A stretch of DNA of 64,000 bases, taken from DATNPX01 sp036702975. Lineage in GTDB: Bacteria > Cyanobacteriota > Vampirovibrionia > Obscuribacterales > Obscuribacteraceae. The first letter of the stretch is position 1. Every line of letters starts with the position of its first letter. The notes beneath the pieces were generated by a model that saw only the letters and a program-made list of their open reading frames with translations, had not been told where the DNA came from and made no database searches. The translations under genes and the position numbers were made by a program. The stretch spans positions 201,736 through 265,735 of the forward strand of contig DATNPX010000056.1 in assembly GCA_036702975.1 (NCBI GenBank), in the 5' to 3' direction. Shown piece by piece: positions 25,917-35,861 of this stretch.

Positions 25917-26477
25917 TCACCCAGCCCGCTTCGGTGTCTCGGTGGTTGCCTGTGCCGGCTGAGGTTGTGGTTGTGCGACCGACATTCTCGCGTGGCAGAC
26001 AGCAATAGCAACTGCGTCTGCTGCATCATCTGGTTTGATGATTGCTGGCAAGTCAAGCAGCATTTGTACCGTATTTTGCACCATGCCTTTGTCTGCCTTG
26101 CCAAAACCAGTCAGGTGCATTTTGACTTGCATAGGAGTATATGCGAATGACTCTACTCCGCATGACTCTGCGGCTTCAAGAATTACCCCTCGAGCTTGCG
26201 CAACTGGAATGGCAGTAGTGGCATTTTTGAAAAAGAATAAAGATTCGAGTGCCACAACATCCGGCCTAAATTCTTCAATCAAGCTGATCAAATCCTGGCG
26301 AATGATGCACAGGCGCCGTCCTGGAGTGAAGTCTTTCGGCGTTGAGATGATGCCAGAGGCGATATATCTTAAAGATTCCTGGCGACCCTTTCCCCAAGAA
26401 TCCAGAACCCCATAGCCCGTAGTGGCCGTGCCTGGATCGATTCCCAGAATTCTCAAAACTTGGGAATCTCTTACCAA
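25917..26477 (-). CDS. ruvC: Holliday junction endodeoxyribonuclease RuvC
   Basis: The RNase H-fold resolvase RuvC, which cuts four-way junctions in recombination repair. Catalytic acids are visible: Asp in LGIDPGTATTGYGV, Glu in VVALESLFFFKNATTA, and the C-terminal pair in KPDDAADAVAIAVCH. The conserved TPMQVKMHLTGFGKADKGMV segment is present. The length of about 186 residues is slightly long because of a Gln/Pro/Thr tail. TTG 26477 is preferred because GAGG lies 7 nt upstream; TTG 26483 is also open. It is divergent from the Lnt-like gene. Confidence 0.92.
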   Translation of the reverse strand: MVRDSQVLRILGIDPGTATTGYGVLDSWGKGRQESLRYIASGIISTPKDFTPGRRLCIIRQDLISLIEEFRPDVVALESLFFFKNATTAIPVAQARGVILEAAESCGVESFAYTPMQVKMHLTGFGKADKGMVQNTVQMLLDLPAIIKPDDAADAVAIAVCHARMSVAQPQPQPAQATTETPKRAG

Positions 26478-26542
26478 ATCCAAACCTCAATCAGTGCTCT
26501 GAAGCTTTTAAGAGTGACGTTGCAAGTGTAACATTAACAGCT

Positions 26543-28201
26543 GTGATGGGACACTCTTTGATGCAAAGTAGCGAGCTGGCAATCGAATCTCTGGATTCGA
26601 GCGTCGAAATCGGTTGGTTGGAAAATTTCGGGCTGGCAGAAAAGCTGCCGGTCGCTTTGCTTTTTGGCTGCCTATTGGGGCTCAGTGCACCCACCTTCGG
26701 ATTGCACTGGTTGGCCTGGTTCGGTCTGGTACCAATGCTGGTGCTAGTCCGCGGCGCTCGCGGTCAGTTTGAGGCTGCCATCATCGGTGTAATATTTGGG
26801 CTTGGCTATCATCTTGTTGGTCTCAGTTGGTATCTTGGACTTCACCCTCTCGGTTGGCTGGGTTTGTCCGATTGGATAGGCGATCAGCTGGCTGCTCTAG
26901 TATGGATCGTTGAGTCCCTACATGAAGCACTTTTGCTTGGTGCTATCGCCTGGACTGTTTTTTGTCTGCCGGTACGGGCTGGATTGGTGCCTCTGCTTAA
27001 ACGTCCGTATTTCCCTTATGTTTTGAGCGTTCCGTTTATCTGGTTGTTCTTTCAATGGGTAGTCGGAACATCGGAATTTTATCTTTCGATTCCAGTTCAT
27101 CAACTTGCCTATTCCCAGCACAGCAATCTTTGGCTCCTGCAGTTAACCAAATTTGGTGGCGCCGGTCTGGTTGATTTTGTATTGGTGCTTATCAATGCTG
27201 CTATCGCGCAGATGGTCTTCCTCCACACAGGGTTGGCTCGCGTGATTGCTGTCAGAGTCGATCAATTCTCATTGAAATTTGGAGCGTTTCTCGACTCCCT
27301 GGTGGTCGCTGCCGTTGTCTCATGTGCGATCTGGTTTGGCAGTGGTCTGCTCCAAAGTACTGAACTGGACTGCGGAATAGGACGAGAAGGAACCGCCAGG
27401 CTGCAGTCGCCAAACGTTCCTGTTGCGATTTTGCAGAGCAATGTATCGGTGGAAGAAGAGCGGCTTAAAACGACTTCTCCTGGCGAAATTGCTAAGAGAG
27501 TCGCGGATTTAGGCACCGGCCACGGTGTCGGATTGATATTCGGCTCGGAAGGTTTGCTTACCGATCCTCAGTTCGCTAATGGAATGTTGGTTGACCGTCT
27601 CCGTCAAATTAGTGGCAGAGAACGTAAAGAAATTCTGTGCGGTTCAATCGAGAATTTCGAACAAAAACGGGTGAATACCGCGCGCTTGTTTACCTTCCAA
27701 AAAACCAAAGATGTTGTGTATGTCAAGCAGCGCCTGGTACCGTTTGGCGAGTTTGCGCCCCTAGGCAAATTTGGTCAAGATATTTCAGCCGAACTCGAGC
27801 ATCGTTCGGCTAGAGCTCCTGAGAAGTTTCAGGCTGGTACGCAAGCTCATTTGCTCAAATGCTTGTTTGGGCGTATGGGCGTGGCAATCGGGCTCGAGGT
27901 GATTTATCCTTCTTTGATTGCAGACGAGGTTCGCAAGGGTGCAAACCTCCTTGTAAACATTTCCAACCTGGGTTGGTTTCATGCATCTTCATTGAACAAA
28001 GAGCTGCTGGCCGCAGGGGTTTTCCGGGCTGCAGAGAATGGTCGATTTTTGATCGTCGCTTCAAATACGGGCATATCGGCCGTAATTGATCCTGCCGGCG
28101 TAGTAAAATCGCAATCGCTGGCTGGTAAAAGGGGCGTCATAATCGACACCGTTCAGTTCCTTTACAAGTCAACGCCGTTTTCCAGAATGTGGTGGCTATG
28201 A
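26543..28201 (+). CDS. lnt: Apolipoprotein N-acyltransferase-like protein (Lnt) lacking the catalytic Cys
   Basis: Six to eight membrane helices (PVALLFGCLLGLSAPTFGLH onward) precede a C-terminal carbon-nitrogen hydrolase domain, the layout of Lnt, which adds the third acyl chain to lipoproteins in the inner membrane. Glu (IFGSEGLLTDPQF) and Lys (VYVKQRLVPFGEFAPLGKF) of the catalytic triad are in place. The nucleophile motif, normally ICYE, reads AIGLEVIYP, so Cys is replaced by Gly; the later SNLGWF matches the family SNDAWF. The protein may be inactive, altered in chemistry, or paired with another Lnt elsewhere. The stop overlaps the DUF192 gene's start. Confidence 0.82.
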   Translation: MMGHSLMQSSELAIESLDSSVEIGWLENFGLAEKLPVALLFGCLLGLSAPTFGLHWLAWFGLVPMLVLVRGARGQFEAAIIGVIFGLGYHLVGLSWYLGLHPLGWLGLSDWIGDQLAALVWIVESLHEALLLGAIAWTVFCLPVRAGLVPLLKRPYFPYVLSVPFIWLFFQWVVGTSEFYLSIPVHQLAYSQHSNLWLLQLTKFGGAGLVDFVLVLINAAIAQMVFLHTGLARVIAVRVDQFSLKFGAFLDSLVVAAVVSCAIWFGSGLLQSTELDCGIGREGTARLQSPNVPVAILQSNVSVEEERLKTTSPGEIAKRVADLGTGHGVGLIFGSEGLLTDPQFANGMLVDRLRQISGRERKEILCGSIENFEQKRVNTARLFTFQKTKDVVYVKQRLVPFGEFAPLGKFGQDISAELEHRSARAPEKFQAGTQAHLLKCLFGRMGVAIGLEVIYPSLIADEVRKGANLLVNISNLGWFHASSLNKELLAAGVFRAAENGRFLIVASNTGISAVIDPAGVVKSQSLAGKRGVIIDTVQFLYKSTPFSRMWWL

Positions 28202-28707
28202 AACTAATAAGTGACAATTCTTTGAAGTGCGCCGTGTTGGGAGTCATCGCCCTCACCTTGATTTTGGCGCAACCGAAAGGTGAGAGCGCGGGAGAGACAC
28301 AGAATAAAGTGCCTGTAGCCAAGATTGGAGACAATGTAGTCAAGTTGGAAGTCGCCCAGACTCCTCAAGAGATTGAACACGGTTTGATGCAGCGGACCTC
28401 TCTGCCGGACGATCACGGTATGGTTTTTCTTTTTCATCCGGGTCGGAACGTCCAATTCTGGATGTACAACTGCTTCATGTCGCTCGACATGCTTTTCGTC
28501 AAGAACGGCAAGATCATCAAGATCTGCGAAAATGTGCCGCCATGCAGCTCGAAAAATCCTGATGAATGTCCGAAGTATCCACCGTCTGAAATCGAAGTGA
28601 CTGAAGTTATTGAAGTGCAGGCTGGTTACTCTCAAAAGCACCATGTCAAAGAGGGCGACAAAGTTACCTTCGAACTGCCGGATATCGGCCAGCCTCAGTC
28701 CAAGTAA
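28198..28707 (+). CDS. DUF192-family secreted protein
   Basis: N-terminal signal (CAVLGVIALTLILAQPKG), then the compact DUF192 domain: KLEVAQTPQEIEHGLMQR, LPDDHGMVFLFHPG, VQFWMYNCFMSLDMLFVKNG and the closing EVIEVQAGYSQKHHVKEGD. The GLM.R, F.M.N....LD..F and G..... GD signatures match. The biochemical role of the family is unknown. ATG 28198 overlaps the Lnt-like stop (ATGA), so the two are translationally coupled. Confidence 0.88.
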   Translation: MKLISDNSLKCAVLGVIALTLILAQPKGESAGETQNKVPVAKIGDNVVKLEVAQTPQEIEHGLMQRTSLPDDHGMVFLFHPGRNVQFWMYNCFMSLDMLFVKNGKIIKICENVPPCSSKNPDECPKYPPSEIEVTEVIEVQAGYSQKHHVKEGDKVTFELPDIGQPQSK

Positions 28708-28760
28708 CTTCGACTGATTGCGTCGTCTAGGTCTATTAATCTATTTTAGAAGGTCTTTCC

Positions 28761-29534
28761 TTGTCAAAAATGACTCTGCCAGGCAAAGACATTCAGTATG
28801 TGCTCGATCATCAGGTTGGTGTCATAACACTCAATCGCCCTGAGAGCAGAAACGCGATTACCACCGAAATGTGGAAGGCACTGCCGGCGGTGATAGATAA
28901 TCTGCAAGAGTTTGGTGCGCGAGTGCTGATCATCACCGGAAGCGGAGATGCCTTTGCCTCTGGTGCTGACTTGAACGAGCTGAGCAAACTCGAGACACAC
29001 GAGCACGCTGCGGAGTTTTGGACGGCTATTGAAGAGTGTTTGACGCGAGTTGAACACAGTGTTCTGCCGACCATCGCTATGATAAATGGTGCCTGTATTG
29101 GCGGTGGTTGCTTGCTAGCGACTGCTTGCGATCTTCGATATGCGGCAAGTAGTGCAAACTTTGCGATTCCGGTTGCCCGTCTTGGTATCATTCTCGACGA
29201 CCAGTCGATCGGCCGTCTTGTAACGCTGGTTGGTGCTGCTGTTGCTAAAGAAATGATATTTACAGGGCGCAGCCTTACAGCAGAAGAAGCGGAACGGCGC
29301 GGTTTAGTGAATCAAGTTTTCCCCGACGAGAACTTAGCGACTGAAGTGCAGAAAATCGGCGCTGCAATTGTTCTGAATGAAACCGTTGCGTTGTTCGAAG
29401 CGAAAAGAGCGGTGCAGCGCTTCAGAGCGAAAAAAGCTGCAACAGCGAAGCATCGCAAGCTTATAATCGATAGTTACTTGAGCACTGAACTGCGCAACAG
29501 AGTGGGACGAATTCTAAAAGAGCTGCAAGACTGA
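28761..29534 (+). CDS. Enoyl-CoA hydratase/isomerase family protein
   Basis: A 257-residue crotonase-fold protein. Conserved pieces: VGVITLNRPESRNAIT, the oxyanion-hole ASGADLNEL, and NGACIGGGCLLATACDLRYA with the second oxyanion Gly pair. The active-site Glu region reads IPVARLGIILDD instead of the usual PE.GLG, so the first catalytic Glu seems absent and the activity may be isomerase or another crotonase reaction. TTG 28761 is 7 nt after AGAAGG; ATG 28770 is an alternative. Likely a soluble enzyme of acyl-CoA metabolism. Confidence 0.85.
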   Translation: MSKMTLPGKDIQYVLDHQVGVITLNRPESRNAITTEMWKALPAVIDNLQEFGARVLIITGSGDAFASGADLNELSKLETHEHAAEFWTAIEECLTRVEHSVLPTIAMINGACIGGGCLLATACDLRYAASSANFAIPVARLGIILDDQSIGRLVTLVGAAVAKEMIFTGRSLTAEEAERRGLVNQVFPDENLATEVQKIGAAIVLNETVALFEAKRAVQRFRAKKAATAKHRKLIIDSYLSTELRNRVGRILKELQD

Positions 29535-29732
29535 GCTTCTATCTTTACTGTTTTTCTTTCAGCTCGTTTAGGAAGGGAGCGAGCTGTTTTGTAACCTGTA
29601 ACTGGCAGATTCAGCGAAGTGATTTCGTATTCCTCCCATGATCTCGACTCGACTGTCACATCATTGTCACATTGCTGCCACTAGCATGGGGGTATTCTCG
29701 ACGTGCGAGAAAAACTTTGGAGTAAACGAGTT

Positions 29733-30560
29733 ATGGCACCAAGCGGATCAGATATAGTCGAAATCAGCGACAAGAAGGCTGGGAAGCATGCACCTGCCGC
29801 ACCTGCGGAACCGCAATTTCAGTTCCAGCCGAGCGCCGGCGACTATCGTGAGGCTCAGGCCAGGACTGCACTGTCACTTACGGAATCCAACACGTTTCTC
29901 TTTCACGACCTCCATCTGCCAGAAAATAAAGCGCTGTTGGGCATCATCAACCAGGCGATGAAGGCTATGCCAGCGGATGAAAATACAGCCCGCATTGGAT
30001 TGAATAATGATGACGTTCTGGCGCTCAAAACAAAAGATGGCAAGTTAGATCAGGCGGTTTTGATGCATCCCGACAAGGCGACGGACTTTGCACAATTCGA
30101 TGCCAAAGGTAACGTAACGCAAGAGACGACAATTTCGCCGCTCGGTATTACTCAGCGGACTTATCGCACCGACCATTCCGTTTCCAGGGAAGACAATGAG
30201 ACGAACGGCTATAAAGGATTTGTCGAGTTTGATACTAAGGGCAAAATAGTGCATTCGCACGATGAGAATGCGACCGACATCAAAGACAGCCTGAGAAATC
30301 CTGATGGTTCTGGCGTTGAAACGATTGTGCACAAATCATCCGATCCGACGGAAGCGTACACTCAGGCCACGGTATACAACACAGATCAAACCATCGTTGC
30401 CGACAAGAAGTTTAATGACGGCAACTTTGAACACCTTGAACTAGATAAGAACGACCGAGTAACCAAAGCCGTCAAAAGCAATTTGAGCAAGGGTTACATC
30501 GAGCACCACGAAGTTAAGCCCGATGGCACTTACAACGACTTCCGCGAACAACTCACATAG
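29733..30560 (+). CDS. Uncharacterised soluble protein (275 aa)
   Basis: Charged, without signal peptide or membrane helix. The second half consists of strand-turn units with conserved D.KG.... patterns (FAQFDAKGNVTQETTI, GFVEFDTKGKIVHSH, HLELDKNDRVTKAVKS), resembling YD-like beta hairpins. This style matches the gene at 7772-8629, so the two may be distant paralogues. ATG 29733 has GGAG about 10 nt upstream; a GTG at 29703 also opens the frame. Function unknown. Confidence 0.55.
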   Translation: MAPSGSDIVEISDKKAGKHAPAAPAEPQFQFQPSAGDYREAQARTALSLTESNTFLFHDLHLPENKALLGIINQAMKAMPADENTARIGLNNDDVLALKTKDGKLDQAVLMHPDKATDFAQFDAKGNVTQETTISPLGITQRTYRTDHSVSREDNETNGYKGFVEFDTKGKIVHSHDENATDIKDSLRNPDGSGVETIVHKSSDPTEAYTQATVYNTDQTIVADKKFNDGNFEHLELDKNDRVTKAVKSNLSKGYIEHHEVKPDGTYNDFREQLT

Positions 30561-30564
30561 TTGC

Positions 30565-31863
30565 CTAGTCGCAGCCGCGAAATTGAGGCAGCGACTCTAA
30601 GCGCGTCTCGACTTGCTGCGCACTTGCACCGACTTTCTCTTCGATGTCTTGCGCTTGTTGGTTGAGGGCATCGGCTTCGCTCTGGCGTCCTGAGAGTTCC
30701 AGCAGTGCGGCTTTAAACTGGAGGACTTGTGCCACTTCCAAGTGATCTGCTGGGAAGAGCTGCGAGAAAATTGCTAAGGCTTTGTCGTAGATGGCAATGG
30801 ATTTGTCGAATTCGCCGCAGTCTTCGAGTTCTAGAGCCTGTTTGATTAATAGCCGTGCCGAGGCATACAAATCGGCTTTTTGAGTCAGCTGAATAAACCG
30901 TGCGATGAATTCACCGGTTTCAAGAGGATTGTTCAGCGTGTGTTGCGCAAGCGTCTCATGATGTTTTTCCAGCCACTTCATCAGTTCCGCACAGGCTCTT
31001 GCGGCAGCTGCATAATCCTGGCAGAAGGCAAACAGTTCTGACTTGGCGAGCATTAGTCTGATTACGGTTTCGGGCGGGAGCTGCCCGCTGTTTGTTGGAA
31101 TTGATAGCTTACCGTGCGATTTGCCGAACGCGGTTACAAACGCGAAGTGCAAAAACTGCTCTGCCTGCTCGAGGAAATTTAGTTGCAGGGCGATAGTTAC
31201 CAGTTCCAGCGAGGTATTGATCCGGTCAGGACGCGTTGCGCTTGTTTTTTTCGCGCTATTTAAATGCTCGATCTTTTGCTCATAGGCTTCGATCAAGGTC
31301 GTGGTGTTTGAAGCTTGAGCTTTGCCTTTACCTGAAACTGTTTTTGTTTGCGCAGACGGCATTGAGTTTAGCGAGTGCCTTGAGTTTGAAATCGAGGCAT
31401 GCGACGACTTCTTGTTGGATGGGTTTCCCTGCCCCGCAGATGCTGCAGCAAATAGGGTTTTGAGCGCGTCGAACTCTTCGCTTCCGCTCACCTCTTCAAG
31501 GTTTTGAGCAGGTTCAGGCGCCGTGGCGTTTTCAACGCAATCAAGCGATTCCGCCAAGCAGCCTTTGTTTCGCAGAATTTCTGCAAGGCAGATCAGGTCA
31601 CGAGCCCTTGCCGATACCGATAGATTGCTGTTGTCCAGCTTCTCTAGCTCAATGGCTTGCTTAAGTAAAGGCTCCGCTTCATCGAAGTTGCTGTGCCGGA
31701 AAAACGCTTGAGCAAGTAACCCATAGATGAGTCCAAGGCTCCTTTTGTCGCTGGAATCTTTTTCCAGGTCTTGTAGCGCTCGGTTGAGTTCGCTCTGGGC
31801 AAAAGGATAGTCTTCCCTGGCCAAAGCCAGCGATCCCTTTCCCAGGTGGTCTTTCCACGTCAT
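30565..31863 (-). CDS. TPR-containing cytoplasmic protein (432 aa)
   Basis: Tetratricopeptide-type helices at both ends: YPFAQSELNRALQDLEKD, NFDEAEPLLKQAIELEKLDN, and near the C-terminus GEFDKSIAIYDKALAIFSQL and LEVAQVLQFKAALLELSGRQ. A Ser/Lys-rich unstructured stretch separates them (about residues 150-200). No signal peptide or enzyme motif. It is probably a protein-interaction scaffold. It converges with the 29733-30560 gene, with only 4 bp between stops. Confidence 0.75.
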   Translation of the reverse strand: MTWKDHLGKGSLALAREDYPFAQSELNRALQDLEKDSSDKRSLGLIYGLLAQAFFRHSNFDEAEPLLKQAIELEKLDNSNLSVSARARDLICLAEILRNKGCLAESLDCVENATAPEPAQNLEEVSGSEEFDALKTLFAAASAGQGNPSNKKSSHASISNSRHSLNSMPSAQTKTVSGKGKAQASNTTTLIEAYEQKIEHLNSAKKTSATRPDRINTSLELVTIALQLNFLEQAEQFLHFAFVTAFGKSHGKLSIPTNSGQLPPETVIRLMLAKSELFAFCQDYAAAARACAELMKWLEKHHETLAQHTLNNPLETGEFIARFIQLTQKADLYASARLLIKQALELEDCGEFDKSIAIYDKALAIFSQLFPADHLEVAQVLQFKAALLELSGRQSEADALNQQAQDIEEKVGASAQQVETRLESLPQFRGCD

Positions 31864-31971
31864 AAGTACACTCCGACATAGCTGTGCCTCGTACTCTATA
31901 CCCGGAGTGGAGGGTGGTCTCGTTAAATTGATGAACGTGGAGAGGCCTTCTGTATGTACAACGAATGTAGA

Positions 31972-32300
31972 TTAAGGACAGGCGAACGCCGGTAGAACAG
32001 TTTCAGAGCGGAAAAGTGCCCGTTTTTCTTTTAAGCCTTAAAGCTGGAGGCACCGGCCTCAATTTAACTGCCGCCGATACAGTGATTCACTATGATCCCT
32101 GGTGGAATCCGGCAGCTGAAGATCGGGCAACAGATCGAGCTTATAGAATTGGACAAGATAAGGCGGTTTTCGTGTACAAGTTGATTGCTGCAGGCACAGT
32201 AGAAGAGCGCATGGTGCAACTTCAAGAGCGAAAACGACACATTCCAGCTGGATTGTTCGATACTATGGTGGTTCTTTGCCAATTGATCCGGGCGAATTAG
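31972..32300 (+). pseudogene. 3' remnant of a SNF2-family helicase gene
   Basis: About 105 codons match only the end of the SNF2 helicase C-terminal domain: VFLLSLKAGGTGLNLTAADT, VIHYDPWWNPAAEDRATDRA (motif V and VI region with YRIGQ) and AGTVEERMVQLQERKR. Residues homologous to the family begin just upstream (VEQFQSGK) without a plausible start, and the whole ATPase core is missing. It is a truncated gene fragment left after rearrangement, near the left border of the Rhs region. Confidence 0.85.
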
Positions 32301-33089
32301 CGATGTTATTTGAATCGATCAGGTGAAATTGACTCATGGGTCTATATTTTGTCCGCCAGTTCACCACCGCGCTAATATTCGAGCATTGATCAGTGTGTTG
32401 GGGCATCTCGACGACATCTGATCAGCACTCTCGACAAGTAAAAGGTGGCCTTTATAGCTTGCTGCCAGCCCTGTTCTCTTGAACGTAGGGACCAAACAAC
32501 CTTAGTCGAACTAGCAGGCGGCGCAGAATTGAAATCCAAATTTGTTGCGAAATCGGCATTGTTGAGGCGTTCGTCAAAAATGACACCATAGTGGCGCGAG
32601 TTCTCAACTAGACTGGGAGTATCGGGGCAGTCCGGTAGAAGCTGGATTTCGGCATGCGAGTCTAGGACGAACCAAGAGAGAGAACTCGAACGAAGGCAGC
32701 AATTACAAGGCCGTAGACGGAAGTAAGTTTTTTCTACTTTGCTCAGAGCAGTATTTGTGTCAGGCGTGTCGCTTTCTTAAATTCGTGGAATCACAATTGA
32801 ATGCGTGCTCTTTTCGATGCAATCTGACTTCAAGCTGAGCATTAGAAGCCCAGCAACGGCGTCAAGTCCCACGATCGGGGGAGGGACTTTAGCTTATTGA
32901 AGTTGTACGGTTCAGACTATATAACTTACAGTAATTCGGCCGTTTAAACGTCGAAGTTATTCATCTATAGTTCGATGCACGATGTTGTTTTCACTCGTGT
33001 GAGAAGTTAAAGCGAAAATCCTGGAAGCCTTTAGAATCCCTGACCTTAGTTCTGAACAGTCGTGGTTGCAATCTGGAAAAGGCTCGATA
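32301..33089. other. 789-bp gene-free stretch before the Rhs region
   Basis: No frame with coding character. AGTCCC at 32868 can pair with GGGACT about 20 bp on (6-bp stem), but no U-tract follows. Around 32976-33003 the sequence GCACGATGTTGTTTTCAC followed by TCGTGTGAG partly recalls the minus-strand promoter motif but with different spacing. This long leader-like region may hold the promoter for the secreted LamG-like gene and rhs. Confidence 0.3.
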
Positions 33090-35861
33090 ATGGAAACTCG
33101 GCGACACTTAGTCATTTTGCCGGCTCGTAACAATTTTAGTATTGGCTCTACGAAGAGTTCGATTTGTCGTACTGTGGATAATGCAACAGGTCATGTAGCG
33201 CGTTGCAGCGGAGCGATAATTCGAACACTAGCTTTTCTTTTCTTCCTAATTGCACTGAATTTAGTGTCACCGCAGCAATCGTCAGCGCAAGCAGTGACAT
33301 ATACGGAGCAAGACATTTGCAGTCCGCCGGTAGCTGGCAGTTTCAATTATTCGGCTGGAAATCCGCCACAGTACACGATTTCTGGGTCGGGTTATGGATT
33401 TAATTTTGGATTTGCGCAAACTCAAAATCAACTGGCTTATGCGTCCACGCCAACAAGCGGAAACATCGAGATAACGGCCAAGCTGACATCTCAATCGTCG
33501 AGCACGGGTTTGGCCGGGCTGATGATGAGAGATAACAACGTTTGTATAGCGAATCACGCTTGCGTGGTAGCCACCGGAGGTAGTGTCTACCTTTACTATT
33601 TTAGGAACTACGATAACAACACTATATCAGTGGCAGGCCCTACTTATACCGGCACCATTTATCTGCGTTTAGCGAACAACGGTGGTGCGATCACTGCTTA
33701 CTCCAGCGCAGATGGGGAGTCGTGGACCACGATCGGCAGTACGAGCAGCTTTATGCCCAACGTCTACAATGTCGGTTTTATATCTTCGAACGGCGGAACA
33801 AGTGCGTTAAACACGGCTGTATTCACGAATGTTTGTTATGCAACCTCAGTACCTCAACCGAGTAGCAATTTGGCCCTATGGTTAAGGGCGGATCAGGGAA
33901 TCACCAGTAGTGGCGGTTCTATTAGTCAGTGGTCGGATAATAGTGGACAAGGCAACAATGCCACACAAAGCACAGGAAGTGCGCAGCCGACGCTTGCCAC
34001 CGGAGCCGTAAATAGCGCCATATTGCCAACTGTTAATTTTAACGGAAGTACGCAGTTTCTCAATCTGCCATCCGGATTTGCCAATTTAACGAACGGTGCA
34101 TCCATCTTCGTGGTGTCAAAGCCGACGAGCAGTACTGCAACAGGCGATCCTTGCGCTTTTGGAAATGCCTCTAATAGCGATGCTGTCTTTCCGCAAACGG
34201 TTGGGAAAAATGCATCGCTGAATGCTTGGAATGGCACCACCGGCAGTTCGGTTGCTACTACGAGTAGTCCTCTGAGCAACACTCAATATCAGTTGCTGGA
34301 AGAGATTTTGCTGCCTGGTGCCACTGCTGGGACAGCTACAGGGACTATTTGGGTGAACGGCAGCCAAAAAGTTCAGGCGACGAATTTGCAGAATCTGAAT
34401 AACATAACGCGAAGCCAGAATTTTGTTGGTTGCGGCATCGGCAGCACCAATTTCTTTCAAGGTGGAATCGCTGAAATACTCGTGTTCAGCACTGCACTTT
34501 CCGCCTCACAGAGAGCGTCTGTGGAAAGTTACATCCTTTCGAAATATGCAGTAGGAGCGACTCCGACTTTGGATGCTCCTGTCATAACACCGGGTTCCGG
34601 TGTGATAATTCCACCGCAAACTATTACAGTCACGCAAGATCAAGGAGCGGCGATATATTTCACAACGAATGGACTGACGCCTGGCGCGAACATAAACTCG
34701 CTATGGGTAAACGGGAGGCCGATCGTTGCAAGCGGGGGACTAACAATCGAAGCGGTCGGAGTAGCACCATTTTTCAACAATAGCTCCGTTTCAAGCGCGA
34801 CATATGAGGTAGATGCTACGGCGTTACCAATTAGCAGGAATGGGTTAGTTGCTTGGTTTGATGCGAATAATGGAGTCACGACCAGTGGTACTGCCGTGAC
34901 CAGTTGGTCGGATCTATCCACCAATCAAAATAGCGCAACGCAGGGAACAAGCACCAAGCGCCCAACACTTACGACAAACGCAATTAATGGACTCTCCGCA
35001 GTCACTTTCAATGGGACATCTCAATTCCTGCAATTACCTTCCAGTTCCAGCTTGTCTAACTTCTCGAGTGGAGTGAGCATGTTTGCAGTGATTAAGCCAA
35101 CTGCAGTTACAGCCGGTGCGAGAGTTATGGATATGGGCAATGGCGCCACAAGTGACAACCTGCAGCTTCAACTTCCCTCAACGACCAGCGCTTCGCTCTA
35201 TACCTACAATGGTTCGACACCAAGTTCGGTTACTTCAAGCAGTGGCATTACGCTGAATCAGTTTCAACTTCTCGAAGCCATCGACGACGGCAGCGGAACG
35301 GCGTCAATTTTCACCAACGGTGTTTTAGGCGGGCAAAATACATCAATGGGTACGATAAACAACATAACGCGTGCCAATAACTTTATTGGTCAGGGCAGCG
35401 CGGGAGGAAACTATTTCAAAGGACAGATAGCGGAACTGATCTTGTACAACCGTGGCATTTCAGTGACAGAACGAGCTACTTTGGAAGGATATTTATTATC
35501 GAAGTACCAATTGCTCACTGCCAATACCACTCCGGCTCCAGTTATGAGCATTTCAACGAGCACATTGACTGCGCCAACTCAAGTGGCCATCGAAGCACGC
35601 GCCGGCGCAACAATTAGATTCACGACAAATGGTGCGACGCCAACGACCTCTAGTCCTGTTTACACCGGACCGATTCAGATTCCTTACACTCTAACTGTGA
35701 AAGCGATTGCCGTGCTCAATGGTATTAGCAGCAGTGTCACTAGCAACACGTACACACTTAATTCTACTCACTATCCAGCGCCTGGATCGACAACGACACC
35801 GCTGCAAATAAATACACAGCTGCCAGGCGTTAATATTCCGCAAGACAGTAATCAGCACTAA
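33090..35861 (+). CDS. Large secreted LamG/concanavalin-like repeat protein
   Basis: A long N-terminal signal region ends near residue 65 (TLAFLFFLIALNLVSPQQSS). Next is a concanavalin-like module (EITAKLTSQSSSTGLAGLMM). Then two LamG-like modules each open with DNSGQGNNATQSTGS-type or SDLSTNQNSATQGTST-type sequence and close with GGIAEILVFSTALSASQRAS or GQIAELILYNRGISVTERAT. Two chitobiase/hexosaminidase-C-type segments follow LamG modules (YFTTNGLTPG, IRFTTNGATPTTSSPVYTGP). Probably a surface or secreted sugar-binding protein. ATG 33090 is preferred over a TTG at 33066. It lies 53 bp upstream of rhs. Confidence 0.75.
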   Translation: METRRHLVILPARNNFSIGSTKSSICRTVDNATGHVARCSGAIIRTLAFLFFLIALNLVSPQQSSAQAVTYTEQDICSPPVAGSFNYSAGNPPQYTISGSGYGFNFGFAQTQNQLAYASTPTSGNIEITAKLTSQSSSTGLAGLMMRDNNVCIANHACVVATGGSVYLYYFRNYDNNTISVAGPTYTGTIYLRLANNGGAITAYSSADGESWTTIGSTSSFMPNVYNVGFISSNGGTSALNTAVFTNVCYATSVPQPSSNLALWLRADQGITSSGGSISQWSDNSGQGNNATQSTGSAQPTLATGAVNSAILPTVNFNGSTQFLNLPSGFANLTNGASIFVVSKPTSSTATGDPCAFGNASNSDAVFPQTVGKNASLNAWNGTTGSSVATTSSPLSNTQYQLLEEILLPGATAGTATGTIWVNGSQKVQATNLQNLNNITRSQNFVGCGIGSTNFFQGGIAEILVFSTALSASQRASVESYILSKYAVGATPTLDAPVITPGSGVIIPPQTITVTQDQGAAIYFTTNGLTPGANINSLWVNGRPIVASGGLTIEAVGVAPFFNNSSVSSATYEVDATALPISRNGLVAWFDANNGVTTSGTAVTSWSDLSTNQNSATQGTSTKRPTLTTNAINGLSAVTFNGTSQFLQLPSSSSLSNFSSGVSMFAVIKPTAVTAGARVMDMGNGATSDNLQLQLPSTTSASLYTYNGSTPSSVTSSSGITLNQFQLLEAIDDGSGTASIFTNGVLGGQNTSMGTINNITRANNFIGQGSAGGNYFKGQIAELILYNRGISVTERATLEGYLLSKYQLLTANTTPAPVMSISTSTLTAPTQVAIEARAGATIRFTTNGATPTTSSPVYTGPIQIPYTLTVKAIAVLNGISSSVTSNTYTLNSTHYPAPGSTTTPLQINTQLPGVNIPQDSNQH

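Noticed and set aside
32976..33003. A seventh copy of the ACACGA promoter-like motif before the LamG-like gene
   Set aside because: GCACGATGTTGTTTTCAC has three extra bases between the blocks and the -10-like box is not at the fixed distance.
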